A stretch of DNA of 64,000 nucleotides from Vicinamibacteria bacterium (GTDB taxonomy: Bacteria; Acidobacteriota; Vicinamibacteria; Vicinamibacterales; UBA8438). A program made the translations under genes and the position numbers. The stretch spans positions 18,898 through 82,897 of the forward strand of contig JAJEEU010000091.1 of NCBI GenBank assembly GCA_022820825.1, written 5' to 3'. Shown one piece after another: positions 9,517 through 24,597 of the stretch (within the stretch, counting starts at the first letter, position 1; each line of letters starts with the position of its first letter). The notes below the pieces were generated by a model. It saw only the letters and a program-made list of their open reading frames with translations, was not told where the DNA came from and ran no database searches.

Positions 9517-9858
9517 TCAGGAATCCGCGCGGGCCGGCGAGGCCTTTCCGCCGGTGTCGGACCTGGACGCCGGCGACGCTTCGCCGGACCTGGACTTTCC
9601 GTCCGTCGACGACTTCTCCTTCGCAGCGCCCTTCGAATCTCCGGCCGCTTTCTCGGACGCCGCCTGGCCGGCGCTCGGCTTGCGCGCGTAGTCGGTGATG
9701 TACCAGCCTGTCCCCTTGAACTGGATGGCCGGCGAGGAGAGCAGCTTCTGCACCGACCCGCCGCAGGTCGGGCAGTCGGTGACCGGCGGGTCGGAGAACT
9801 TGCGGATCAGCTCGAAGCGGCGGGCGCAAGCGTCACACTGGTATTCGTACAGCGGCAT
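9517..9858 (-). CDS. FmdB-family zinc-ribbon protein
   Basis: 113 residues. The first 45 or so form the FmdB regulatory-protein zinc ribbon, with MPLYEYQCDACARRFE, then CPTCGG supplying the second Cys pair. The rest is a low-complexity Ser/Lys/Ala/Gly tail (AAKEKSSTDGKSRSGEAS) that is probably disordered. Members are often annotated as putative regulatory proteins, but the function is not established. It lies 12 nt downstream of the DUF885 gene on the same strand and converges on galU. Confidence 0.88.
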   Translation of the reverse strand: MPLYEYQCDACARRFELIRKFSDPPVTDCPTCGGSVQKLLSSPAIQFKGTGWYITDYARKPSAGQAASEKAAGDSKGAAKEKSSTDGKSRSGEASPASRSDTGGKASPARADS

Positions 9859-9870
9859 CTGTCACAACCG

Positions 9871-11541
9871 TCATTCGAGCAGCGGGCCCGGCGCCCCGAG
9901 CAGCAACTGGCGGTGCATCCCGAACGGCAGGAGTCCCTGGCCGAGGAGACGGTCGTGGAAGGCACGCAGCGAGAACGCCTTGCCCTCGGCCGCCTCGCAG
10001 TCGGCGCGCAGCTTGAGCAGCATCTGCTTGCCCAGCGCATACAGGACGTACCCCGGGTCGAACGTGCCCCGCTCGGCCTCTCCGCGGGCACGGCTCTCCT
10101 CGACGAAGGCTTGCTCGCGAAAGAAACGCACGCCCTGCTCGACGGAAAGGTCCTCGGCGTGCAGCCGGATGCCGACGACGGCCCGCGCCAGCCGCACCAG
10201 CGTCTCCGCAAGCTGGCCCAGCCTGACGACCGCGTTGCCCCGCGCGAACCCCTGCTCGAGCATCATCTGTTCGCAGTAGTGCGCCCAACCCTCGACGACC
10301 GACGTGGGTGCGAAGAGGGTCGACTTGCGGAGCGGCGGCTCCACGTTCTGCCGGAGATGCTCGAACTGGAGGAAGTGGCCCGGATAGGTCTCGTGGATCG
10401 AGATCGACCACAGCGTCGCCTCGTTGAAGCCCTGGAGGTGCTGCTCCTGCCGTTCCGCCGGCCAAGCCGGGTCGACGTTCGTGATGTAGTAGTAGGCGGG
10501 CAGCGCCTTCGCTTCGAACGGACCCGCCGTCGACAGGCTCGCGAACGTCCAGCGGTAGAACTCCGGGGTAGGCGCTACCAGGAGCGGCTCGTGGGCCGGC
10601 AGGGAAACGATCCGCTTCCGCTCCACGAATGTCGCCAGCTCCCCGACCTGCCGCCTGGCAACGGCCAGCAGCTCGCCGGCGGCCGGATGGCCGGACTGCA
10701 CCTCCTGCCACGCCGCGGTCCAGTCGCCGTTCAGGCCGGCGGCCACCTTCCGGAACTCCTCCTGCGTCGCGGCCAGCTCGCGCAGGACGATCGCCAGCAG
10801 CCGGTCCACCGGCAGGTCGATGCCGTCCTCCAGGCGCAGCTTCTGGACGAAGCGATCGGCGCCGAGCCGGAACGACGCACGGGTGCGCCGTGCGCCATTG
10901 TCGCGCAGATGCTCCGCGTAGCCCCCGAGCGCGTCGACCGCCACCGTGGATGCATCGGCCAGATCACCCAGCAGGTGCATGTCCTCCAGGTCGTGGAACG
11001 CCCGCGGCAGATCGCGCTCGATGAACGTGATCACCCCCGCGCACGACTCCAGACCGGCCCGCACGAACAACCCCGGCGGATCCGTCACGTTCTGCCGCGC
11101 GGCTTCCATCAGCCGCGGCGTCTGGCGCAGCTTGGAGACGACCCGGCGCGCACGCTGCTCGACCGGCGCATGGTCGAAAAGCAACTGTCCGGCCAGGCTC
11201 AGCGCCAGGGTCTCGGCGTAGTGGCGCGGACTCCTGCGCCACGTAGCGACTTCTTCCAGGTCGAACAGGCGCGCGCGGATGCAGTCTGCGAGCCGCTGCC
11301 TGTCGAGCTTCTCCCCGGCGGTCAACGTCGCTCCCGTGATCCCGTCGAGGCGCCGCATCCAGCCGCCGAGCTCCCGAATCCGGGCGTCGATCGCTGCGCG
11401 GCTGAAGTCCTCCACCAGGTCGTCGTGGAGATGGACGCCGTCGGCCGCGGCCGCAGTCGGACAGGTTTCGTACAGGTACGCCAGGTACTCGTCGAGGAAG
11501 CGGGACAGCGGCTCTACCGAATGCGCGGGCGGGCGTTTCAT
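9871..11541 (-). CDS. DUF885-family protein, putative metal-dependent hydrolase
   Basis: 556 residues from ATG at 11541; the alternative start at 11604 would run into the divergent rsmI promoter region. Near the C-terminal third is the DUF885 hallmark HETYPGHFLQ (His383, Glu384, His389), which resembles a gluzincin-like metal site, followed by EGWAHYCEQMM, the other conserved block. The family is thought to contain peptidase-like hydrolases, but the substrate is unknown. No signal peptide is seen, so it is likely cytoplasmic. It is divergent from rsmI and followed closely by the FmdB-like gene. Confidence 0.88.
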   Translation of the reverse strand: MKRPPAHSVEPLSRFLDEYLAYLYETCPTAAAADGVHLHDDLVEDFSRAAIDARIRELGGWMRRLDGITGATLTAGEKLDRQRLADCIRARLFDLEEVATWRRSPRHYAETLALSLAGQLLFDHAPVEQRARRVVSKLRQTPRLMEAARQNVTDPPGLFVRAGLESCAGVITFIERDLPRAFHDLEDMHLLGDLADASTVAVDALGGYAEHLRDNGARRTRASFRLGADRFVQKLRLEDGIDLPVDRLLAIVLRELAATQEEFRKVAAGLNGDWTAAWQEVQSGHPAAGELLAVARRQVGELATFVERKRIVSLPAHEPLLVAPTPEFYRWTFASLSTAGPFEAKALPAYYYITNVDPAWPAERQEQHLQGFNEATLWSISIHETYPGHFLQFEHLRQNVEPPLRKSTLFAPTSVVEGWAHYCEQMMLEQGFARGNAVVRLGQLAETLVRLARAVVGIRLHAEDLSVEQGVRFFREQAFVEESRARGEAERGTFDPGYVLYALGKQMLLKLRADCEAAEGKAFSLRAFHDRLLGQGLLPFGMHRQLLLGAPGPLLE

Positions 11542-11560
11542 GGGACTCGGCGGCGAATGG

Positions 11561-11566
11561 TACAAT
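11561..11566 (+). promoter_or_regulatory. possible -10 element upstream of rsmI
   Basis: TACAAT lies 31 nt before the GTG start of rsmI in the 56-nt gap between divergent DUF885 and rsmI genes. Its context (GAATGGTACAATA) resembles the one upstream of the atp operon (GAATGGTATAAAT). No convincing -35 hexamer is seen at 17 nt, so this rests on the -10 alone. Confidence 0.4.
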
Positions 11567-11597
11567 ACGGTCGCGGTTACGGCATTCTCCGCGACCC

Positions 11598-12503
11598 GTG
11601 GCACGACCTCCCAGCCGGCTGCCCCAACCCCGTCCGCCGGCCCACGCGCCGGCGCCCCGCGGCGCGCTCTATCTGGTCGCCACGCCGATCGGCAACCTGG
11701 AAGACATCACGCTGCGGGCCTTGCGCGTACTGCAGGAGGCCGATCTCATCGCCGCCGAGGATACGCGGCGCACTGCAAAGCTGTTGAACCACTACGACAT
11801 ACATACCACGTCCACGAGCTTCCATGTGCGCAACGAGGCCGCGAAGGGGCCGCGCCTGCTGGCCCGCCTGGCGGCCGGCGCGTCCGTCGCCCTCGTCTCC
11901 GACGCCGGCACGCCGCTGTTGTCAGATCCGGGGGGACGCCTCGTGCGCGATGCGCTGGCCGCCGGACACAAGGTCCACGCCGTGCCGGGCGCCAGCGCCG
12001 TGCTGACCGGGCTCGTGGCGTCCGGCCTCTCGGGCGACGGGTTCACGTTCGTCGGCTTTCCGCCGCCGCGCACGCGGGGCCGGAAACACTGGCTTGAGCA
12101 GCTTGACGCCGAGCCGCGGCCGATCATCATGTTCGAAGCCCCGCACCGCATCAAGGCCACCCTCGACGACATGGCTCGGGTTTTCGGGAGCCGGAGGGTT
12201 GCGGTATGCCGCGAAATGACGAAGTTGCACGAAGATTATGTCCTTGGTCCTGTTTCCGAGGTTGCAGCAAGCCTGTCCGAACCTCGAGGCGAGTACACGA
12301 TCGTCGTGGAGGCTGCCCCGGCGACACCGGGCGCCCACGCCGGCGACCCGCCCGCGGCAGCCGTCTGGAATGAATTCTGTCATTTAACAGAAAGCGGTGG
12401 GCTCAAGCGTCGCGGTGCAATCCGAAAGCTGGCGCAAAAGTACCAGCTCAGCTCGCGGGCCGTCTACTCGATCATTGAGGGCTGCAAGGACCTCCCGGGT
12501 TAG
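11598..12503 (+). CDS. rsmI: 16S rRNA (cytidine-1402-2'-O)-methyltransferase
   Basis: SAM-dependent enzyme that methylates the ribose of C1402 in 16S rRNA. It has 301 residues from a GTG start; no in-frame ATG occurs before the conserved region. Motifs of the family are clear: LVATPIGNLEDITLRAL, AAEDTRRTAKLLNHY, VSDAGTPLLSDPG and MFEAPHRIKATL. A C-terminal extension ends in a helix-turn-helix-like stretch (KRRGAIRKLAQKYQLSSRAVY), as in many RsmI proteins. About the first 20 residues are Pro/Arg-rich and may not be translated if a later start is used. Confidence 0.94.
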   Translation: MARPPSRLPQPRPPAHAPAPRGALYLVATPIGNLEDITLRALRVLQEADLIAAEDTRRTAKLLNHYDIHTTSTSFHVRNEAAKGPRLLARLAAGASVALVSDAGTPLLSDPGGRLVRDALAAGHKVHAVPGASAVLTGLVASGLSGDGFTFVGFPPPRTRGRKHWLEQLDAEPRPIIMFEAPHRIKATLDDMARVFGSRRVAVCREMTKLHEDYVLGPVSEVAASLSEPRGEYTIVVEAAPATPGAHAGDPPAAAVWNEFCHLTESGGLKRRGAIRKLAQKYQLSSRAVYSIIEGCKDLPG

Positions 12504-12573
12504 GTCTTTCAACACACTTGCGTGGCTGCGCGTACTCTGCTAGCGTTCCCGCTTACCTCCGTTGTCTACCTCG

Positions 12574-13107
12574 ATGGGTCGGGACGGGAACCTGCAGGCA
12601 CTCGGGGTCTACGAGCGCGCCGTCAAGGCCCTGCAACAAGGGCGCTACACGCAGGCCGCCGCGCACTTTCGGAAGGTGATCGACAACTTTCCGGATGTAC
12701 CCGAGCTGCACGAGCGCCGCCGGCGCTATATGGCCGTCTGCGAGCGGGCGTCTCAGCCATCGCCGACACCCGAGACCGTGGAGGATCGCCTGTACGCCGC
12801 TACGCTCGCCCTCAACTCGGGGCTGCAGGACGAGGCCTTGCAATACCTCACCGTGTGCGCGCAGGAGCGTCCCGACAGCGATCACGTGCAGTACATGCTC
12901 GCCGTCGCCCGCGCGGACGCCGGCGACCTTTCGGCCGCCGCCAGCCATCTCCTGCGCGCCGTCGCGCTCAATTCGGACAACCGGTTCCTGGCCCGCAACG
13001 AGCCGAGCTTCGACCGGCTCCGCGCCGACGCCGCGGTGCAGAAGGCATTGGAGACGCCCGGCGCCGGGCCGCGGACCGCGGATTCCGATAGTCCGGCAAC
13101 CAGGTGA
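12574..13107 (+). CDS. TPR-repeat protein of unknown function
   Basis: 177 residues from ATG at 12574; a TTG at 12562 is an alternative start and neither has an obvious Shine-Dalgarno. The N-terminal half reads as a tetratricopeptide unit (ALGVYERAVKALQQGRYTQAAAHFRKVIDNFPD) and a second unit follows (DRLYAATLALNSGLQDEALQYLTVCAQERPD), then a third (VQYMLAVARADAGDLSAAASHLLRAVALN). No signal peptide is evident. Its stop overlaps the GTG start of glmU, so the two are probably translationally coupled, but a link to cell-wall precursor synthesis is inference. Confidence 0.8.
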   Translation: MGRDGNLQALGVYERAVKALQQGRYTQAAAHFRKVIDNFPDVPELHERRRRYMAVCERASQPSPTPETVEDRLYAATLALNSGLQDEALQYLTVCAQERPDSDHVQYMLAVARADAGDLSAAASHLLRAVALNSDNRFLARNEPSFDRLRADAAVQKALETPGAGPRTADSDSPATR

Positions 13108-14522
13108 GCCAGCAGCCCGCCGGCGGCGAAGCGGCCGCCGCACCAGGCGGTCCGGACGCCTGCCATGTCATCGTGCTGGCCGCCGGCCAGGGCCGCCGCA
13201 TGGGCGGGATCCGGCCGAAGGTGCTGCACCGCCTCGCCGGACCCACGCTGATCGGCCACGTGCTGCGAGCCGCCGCCACGCTGGCGCCCGCCTCGACGAC
13301 CGTGGTGGTAGGCCATCAGGCGGACGCCGTCGTGCAGGCGATTGGACCCGGACCGCGTTTCGTCCGGCAGGCGCCGCAGCTCGGCACCGCGCACGCGCTG
13401 CTGCAGGCCGAGCCGGTGCTGGCCGGCTGCGCCGGCAGCCTGGTGGTGCTGTCCGGTGACGTGCCGCGCATCCGGCCGGACACGTTGCGCCGCCTCGCCG
13501 CCGCCCATGCGGCGGCCGGCGCCGCGGCGACGGTCCTCACCGCGGAGCTGCCGCGCCCGTTCGGCTACGGCCGCGTGGTGCGCATTGACGGCCGCTTCGG
13601 CCGGATCGTGGAAGAAACGGAGGCGACGCCGGCCCAGCGGGCGATTCGCGAGGTCAACAGCGGCATCTACGTCTTCGACCTCGTACCGCTGTTCGAGGCG
13701 CTCCGCCGAATCCCTGCCGCGGGGCCGCGGCGCGAGCGCTACCTGCCGGCGGTGCTGTCGCTGTACCGGCGGCAGGGACTGGCCGTGGAAACGGTCGGCG
13801 CCGGCGACCCGCACGAGATTCGAGGCATCAACAGTCAGACCGAGCTGGCGGAAGTGAGCCGCATCATGAGACAGAACAAGAACGAGGAACTGATGGCCGC
13901 GGGCGTGACGATCGAGGACCCCGCGACAACGTACATCGACGACGCCGTCCGCGTCGGACCCGACACGGTGATCCACCCCGGCGTCACGCTCGAAGGGAAC
14001 ACCACCATCGGGGCGCGGTGCGAGCTGCATTCCGGCGTCCGCATCGCCAACTCGGCGGTGGGCGACGACGTCACGGTCAACAACTTCTGCGTGATCACCG
14101 GTGCGCAAGTCGATGCGGGCGGCCGCATCGGGCCGTTCGCGCACCTGCGGCCCGGCACGGTCGTGCGCGAAGCGGCGCGCGTGGGCAATTTCGTCGAGTT
14201 GAAGAAGGCGACGCTGGGGCCCGGCTCCAAGGCCAACCACCTGAGCTACGTGGGCGACGCCACCGTCGGCGCCGGCGTGAACGTCGGCGCCGGCACAATC
14301 ACGTGCAACTACGACGGGGAGTCCAAGCACCGGACCACGGTGGAGGACGGCGCGTTCATCGGGAGCGGCACGCAACTCGTGGCGCCGGTGACGATCGGTC
14401 GCGGCGCGTACGTGGCCGCCGGGTCGTGCGTTACCCGGGACGTGCCGCCCGAAGCGCTGGCGGTGGCCCGCAGCCGGCAGGACAACAAGCCGGACTGGGC
14501 GACCCGGCGGCGGCGGCGATGA
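13104..14522 (+). CDS. glmU: bifunctional GlmU: GlcNAc-1-P uridylyltransferase / GlcN-1-P acetyltransferase
   Basis: Makes UDP-GlcNAc, the precursor of peptidoglycan and LPS. It has 472 residues. The N-terminal uridylyltransferase domain shows VLAAGQGRRMGGIRPKVLH. The C-terminal half is a left-handed beta-helix of hexapeptide repeats, with NHLSYVGDATVG, GAGTITCNYDGESKH and GSGTQLVAPVTIG. The protein ends in a run of arginines. The GTG start overlaps the TGA of the TPR gene (GTGA). glmS follows after 134 nt that contain a repeated hairpin element. Confidence 0.96.
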   Translation: MSQQPAGGEAAAAPGGPDACHVIVLAAGQGRRMGGIRPKVLHRLAGPTLIGHVLRAAATLAPASTTVVVGHQADAVVQAIGPGPRFVRQAPQLGTAHALLQAEPVLAGCAGSLVVLSGDVPRIRPDTLRRLAAAHAAAGAAATVLTAELPRPFGYGRVVRIDGRFGRIVEETEATPAQRAIREVNSGIYVFDLVPLFEALRRIPAAGPRRERYLPAVLSLYRRQGLAVETVGAGDPHEIRGINSQTELAEVSRIMRQNKNEELMAAGVTIEDPATTYIDDAVRVGPDTVIHPGVTLEGNTTIGARCELHSGVRIANSAVGDDVTVNNFCVITGAQVDAGGRIGPFAHLRPGTVVREAARVGNFVELKKATLGPGSKANHLSYVGDATVGAGVNVGAGTITCNYDGESKHRTTVEDGAFIGSGTQLVAPVTIGRGAYVAAGSCVTRDVPPEALAVARSRQDNKPDWATRRRRR

Positions 14523-14528
14523 GGACCA

Positions 14529-14615
14529 GCCGCGCACGGCGCAGCCCGGCCAGCGCGGCGCGGGGCTATGGGGTCCCCGCTAGCGCTGGCCGGGGGGCTT
14601 GGGGGCGCAGCCCCC
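14529..14615 (+). repeat. three-hairpin intergenic element, copy A (glmU-glmS gap)
   Basis: Hairpin 1 pairs 14529-14535 with 14539-14545 (one mismatch). Hairpin 2 has a perfect 12-bp outer stem, 14545-14556 with 14583-14594, and an inner stem GCGGGG/CCCCGC (14560-14565 with 14575-14580) around a 9-nt loop ending GGGGT. Hairpin 3 pairs GGGGGC with GCCCCC around GCA (14601-14615). The same fold recurs at 37879 and 51544 with different stem sequences. A CAAAGC stretch and GTATGCTG follow, the latter shared with copy C. The region up to the glmS ATG at 14657 also holds a small GTCC/GGAC hairpin and the glmS Shine-Dalgarno (GAGGA). Confidence 0.85.
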
Positions 14616-14656
14616 ATCTGGCAAAGCCGGGTATGCTGTCCTGAGGACAAGCGGTC

Positions 14657-16501
<1,845 letters not shown>

Positions 16502-16509
16502 AGCGGTCC

Positions 16510-18747
16510 GTGCAGTTCCTCGAGGAGCTCAATCCCGAACAGCGCCAGGCGGTGCTGCATGTCGACGGTCCGCTGCTGATCCTGGCGGGCGCGGGCTCCG
16601 GCAAGACGCGCGTCATCGCCTACCGCACGGCGTACCTCATCGGCGACGGTCACGCGGCGCCGGAAGAGGTGCTGGCCGTCACGTTCACGAACAAGGCCGC
16701 GGAGGAGATGCGCGAGCGGATCGAGCGGCTGCTCGGATCCCGGCAGCAGCGGCTCTGGCTGTCGACGTTTCACGCGTTCTGCGCGCGGCTGCTGCGGCGC
16801 GAGGCGCCCCTGGTCGACCTGTCGCGCAACTTCGTCATCTACGACTCGTCGGACCAGTTGGCGGTCGTGCGCCGGGCACTGGCCGAGCTCGGCATCGACG
16901 AGCGCATGACGAATCCGCGCGCCGTCCGGGCGCGCATCAGCGAGGCGAAGAACCGGATGGAGGACGCCGCGGATATCGCCGCGAGCGCCCGCGGCTTCCG
17001 GGACGAGCAGCTCGCGCGCGTCTTCGAGCGCTACGAGGCGGCGCTCGCGGCCGCCAACGCCCTGGACTTTGACGACCTGCTGCTCAAGGCGGTGGCGTTG
17101 TTCAACTCGTCGGACGCGGCGCGCAGCCGCTACGGCGAACAGTTCCGCTACGTCATGGTCGACGAGTACCAGGACACGAACCGCCCGCAGTACGAGTTGA
17201 TCCGGCAGCTTGCGGCCCACCGCAACCTGTGCGTGGTGGGCGACCCGGACCAGTCGATCTACAGGTGGCGCGGCGCCGACATCCGCAACATCCTGGACTT
17301 CGAGCAGGATTTCCCCGAAACCACCGTGGTCCGGCTGGAGCGCAACTACCGCTCCACGCAGATGATTCTGGACGCCGCCGGGGGCGTGATCAGCCGCAAC
17401 CGCGGCCGCAAGGAGAAACGGCTGTGGACGGACCGTGCGGGGGGCGGGCCGATCGTCGTGCACCGCGCGCAGGACGAGCTGGAGGAGGCCGACTTCGCGG
17501 TCCGGCGGCTGCGGGCAGCGCTCGACCGCGGCGACGAATCGGTGGCCGTCCTGTACCGCACGAACGCACAGTCGCGGGCGATCGAGGACACGCTCCTGCG
17601 GGAGGGGCTCCCCTACCGCATCGTCGGCGGCGTCCGGTTCTACGAACGGAAGGAGATCAAGGACGCCCTGTCGTTCCTGAAGCTGGCCGTCGAGCCCGAG
17701 GACGACGTCAGCATGCGGCGGGTCATCAACGTGCCGCCGCGCGGCATCGGCAAGGGGGTCATGGAGGCGCTCGAGCAACTCGGCGCCGCGGACGCCTCCG
17801 AAGGGCCGTTGTTCGGGGACGCCGGCGCCCCGCGTGCGCAGCCGTCGCTCTGGAAGCGGCTGGGGCGGGCGGTGGACGAACGGCTGGTGCCCACGCGGGC
17901 CGTGGCCGCGCTCGCCGGCTTCCGCACGCTGCTGCAGGAGCTGGCCGCGATTGCCGCCACGGAGTCCGCGTCGGTCACCCTGGAGCGGACCCTGCACCGC
18001 ACGGGCTACCTGCAGGCGCTGGAGGAGGCAAACACCGAGGAAGCCGAGGGCCGTCTGGCCAACCTGGCCGAGCTGGTTTCGGCGGCCCGCGACTACGAGG
18101 TGCGCGAGGAGGAGGCCAGCCTGGCCGGCTTCATCGACCGCCTGTCGCTGCGTTCCGAGACGGACGACGAGCAAGGCGCCGCCGACGCCCGCATCTGGCT
18201 GATGACGCTGCACGCCGCCAAGGGTCTGGAGTTTCCGCTGGTGATCATCTCCGGCATGGAGGAGGGCCTGTTCCCCCATGCGCGCTCGTCGGCCGACGAC
18301 GCGGAGCTCGAGGAGGAGCGCCGGCTGTGCTACGTCGGGATGACCCGCGCCGAGTCGCAGCTCGTCCTGACCAGCGCCGCGCGGCGGCGGGTGTTCGGCG
18401 AGTACCGGTCAACCGAGGCCTCCCGGTTTCTCGACGAGATTCCGCCCGAGCTCGTGGACATCGCGCCCGGCGCATCCTTCGCGCCGCCCGTGCGGCGCCG
18501 GTCCGGGTCGTTCGGGCGCCAGTGGGAGCGGTCCACGGATGCCGCGGCGCCGGAGTTCGACGACGCCGACGAGGATCAGTCAGCCGGCGGCGTGCGGCCG
18601 GGGATGCGCGTCCGCCATGACAAGTTCGGCCTCGGCGTGGTCGCGGCGGTGGAGCCGGTAGCGGGCGACCTGAAGCTCACGGTGCGCTTCGAAGCCGTCG
18701 GGCACAAGAAACTGATGGCGCGCTACGCGCGGCTGCGGCCGGCCTGA
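16510..18747 (+). CDS. pcrA: PcrA/UvrD-type superfamily 1 DNA helicase
   Basis: ATP-dependent 3'-5' DNA helicase for repair and for clearing replication blocks. I chose GTG at 16510, 8 nt after the glmS stop, giving 745 residues and the usual N-terminus QFLEELNPEQRQAVLH. SF1 motifs follow in order: AGAGSGKTR (Walker A), LSTFHAFCARLLRR, VDEYQDTN, VGDPDQSIYRWRGAD, RNYRST, LMTLHAAKGLEFP and YVGMTRA. The last 50 residues (GMRVRHDKFGLGVVAAVE) form the PcrA-type C-terminal Tudor-like domain that contacts RNA polymerase in characterised members. Confidence 0.95.
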   Translation: MQFLEELNPEQRQAVLHVDGPLLILAGAGSGKTRVIAYRTAYLIGDGHAAPEEVLAVTFTNKAAEEMRERIERLLGSRQQRLWLSTFHAFCARLLRREAPLVDLSRNFVIYDSSDQLAVVRRALAELGIDERMTNPRAVRARISEAKNRMEDAADIAASARGFRDEQLARVFERYEAALAAANALDFDDLLLKAVALFNSSDAARSRYGEQFRYVMVDEYQDTNRPQYELIRQLAAHRNLCVVGDPDQSIYRWRGADIRNILDFEQDFPETTVVRLERNYRSTQMILDAAGGVISRNRGRKEKRLWTDRAGGGPIVVHRAQDELEEADFAVRRLRAALDRGDESVAVLYRTNAQSRAIEDTLLREGLPYRIVGGVRFYERKEIKDALSFLKLAVEPEDDVSMRRVINVPPRGIGKGVMEALEQLGAADASEGPLFGDAGAPRAQPSLWKRLGRAVDERLVPTRAVAALAGFRTLLQELAAIAATESASVTLERTLHRTGYLQALEEANTEEAEGRLANLAELVSAARDYEVREEEASLAGFIDRLSLRSETDDEQGAADARIWLMTLHAAKGLEFPLVIISGMEEGLFPHARSSADDAELEEERRLCYVGMTRAESQLVLTSAARRRVFGEYRSTEASRFLDEIPPELVDIAPGASFAPPVRRRSGSFGRQWERSTDAAAPEFDDADEDQSAGGVRPGMRVRHDKFGLGVVAAVEPVAGDLKLTVRFEAVGHKKLMARYARLRPA

Positions 18748-18775
18748 TGCCGCGCGTGACGGTGATCGGGGCGGT

Positions 18776-19498
18776 TCAGGAGTCGATGCCGGTGATGATC
18801 CAGCGACCCTCGATCATTCCGGATGCGCCGTTGAGCTCGACCCGCTGCAGGGTGATGACCATGGTCCGGTCTTCCTCGCTGCCGTCACGCTCCACGGCTG
18901 CGCTGATGGTGACTTCCTTGGTCAACAGCTCCCCTTCCAGGGCCTGGACGTCGATCGGCTCGTTCGGGTCGTAGGCGCTGACCGAAGCCACGGCGCTCTC
19001 GTCGGACAGGGCAGTCTCGGCGGCCGCCACCGCGCGCGAGTGGTCCTGCGACCCCTGGCGGAACCTGGTCCACTCCTCCTGGACGTCGCGATCGCGCGAC
19101 CGGACGTCCTCGTCGCCCCGCTCGGCCTCGATGACGCGGGCGATGGCATCGAGGTTGCCATCCTGGTACGCCTTCATCTCGGCGGCGAACTCCCTTTGCT
19201 CCTGCTGCGCCTGCGCCAGGGCGGCGGCCATCTCGCGCATGCGCAGGGGCCGGCGCTGCTCCTCGGTGATGGTCTCGACGTCGAAGCTGCCGACGGTGCC
19301 TTCCGTATCCGGGTTGAACGCCACCATGGAGATGCCGCCCAGGGTGGTCCGGTCGTTGAATCGCGAGGCCCTGAAGAAGCTGCTGATCAGCGCCTGCTCC
19401 TCGCCACCGCCGCCGCATGCAGCCAGTAATCCACCGAGGGCAAGAACCAGGGCGACGAGCAGGCTGATGTTGGCTTTCGACACGTTCCACCACGACAT
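18776..19498 (-). CDS. predicted lipoprotein of unknown function
   Basis: 240 residues from ATG at 19498, which has a good AGGGGAGG Shine-Dalgarno; an earlier in-frame start at 19552 lacks this and would precede the signal peptide. The N-terminus has a hydrophobic segment ending in the lipobox LLAAC followed by a Gly run, so it is likely a lipidated envelope protein. The middle is charged and helical (AQAQQEQREFAAEMKAYQ), possibly coiled coil. The C-terminal part looks like beta strands (EVTISAAVERDGSEEDRTMV). I do not recognise a family. It follows gyrA by 50 nt on the same strand. Confidence 0.75.
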   Translation of the reverse strand: MSWWNVSKANISLLVALVLALGGLLAACGGGGEEQALISSFFRASRFNDRTTLGGISMVAFNPDTEGTVGSFDVETITEEQRRPLRMREMAAALAQAQQEQREFAAEMKAYQDGNLDAIARVIEAERGDEDVRSRDRDVQEEWTRFRQGSQDHSRAVAAAETALSDESAVASVSAYDPNEPIDVQALEGELLTKEVTISAAVERDGSEEDRTMVITLQRVELNGASGMIEGRWIITGIDS

Positions 19499-19548
19499 GG
19501 TCTGCCTCCCCTCGAACCGCGCTGCCAGACGGTAGCCGCGGCCGGCGC

Positions 19549-22032
<2,484 letters not shown>

Positions 22033-22066
22033 GGGGTGCGGCAGTGCGACCGGGTCGGGTCGCGCT

Positions 22067-24583
<2,517 letters not shown>

Positions 24584-24597
24584 CTATGGATACTGCA

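Noticed and set aside
14523-14656. glmS ribozyme upstream of glmS
   Set aside because: The leader is short and filled by the repeated hairpin element. I do not see the pseudoknotted ribozyme core, and the same fold occurs upstream of unrelated genes.
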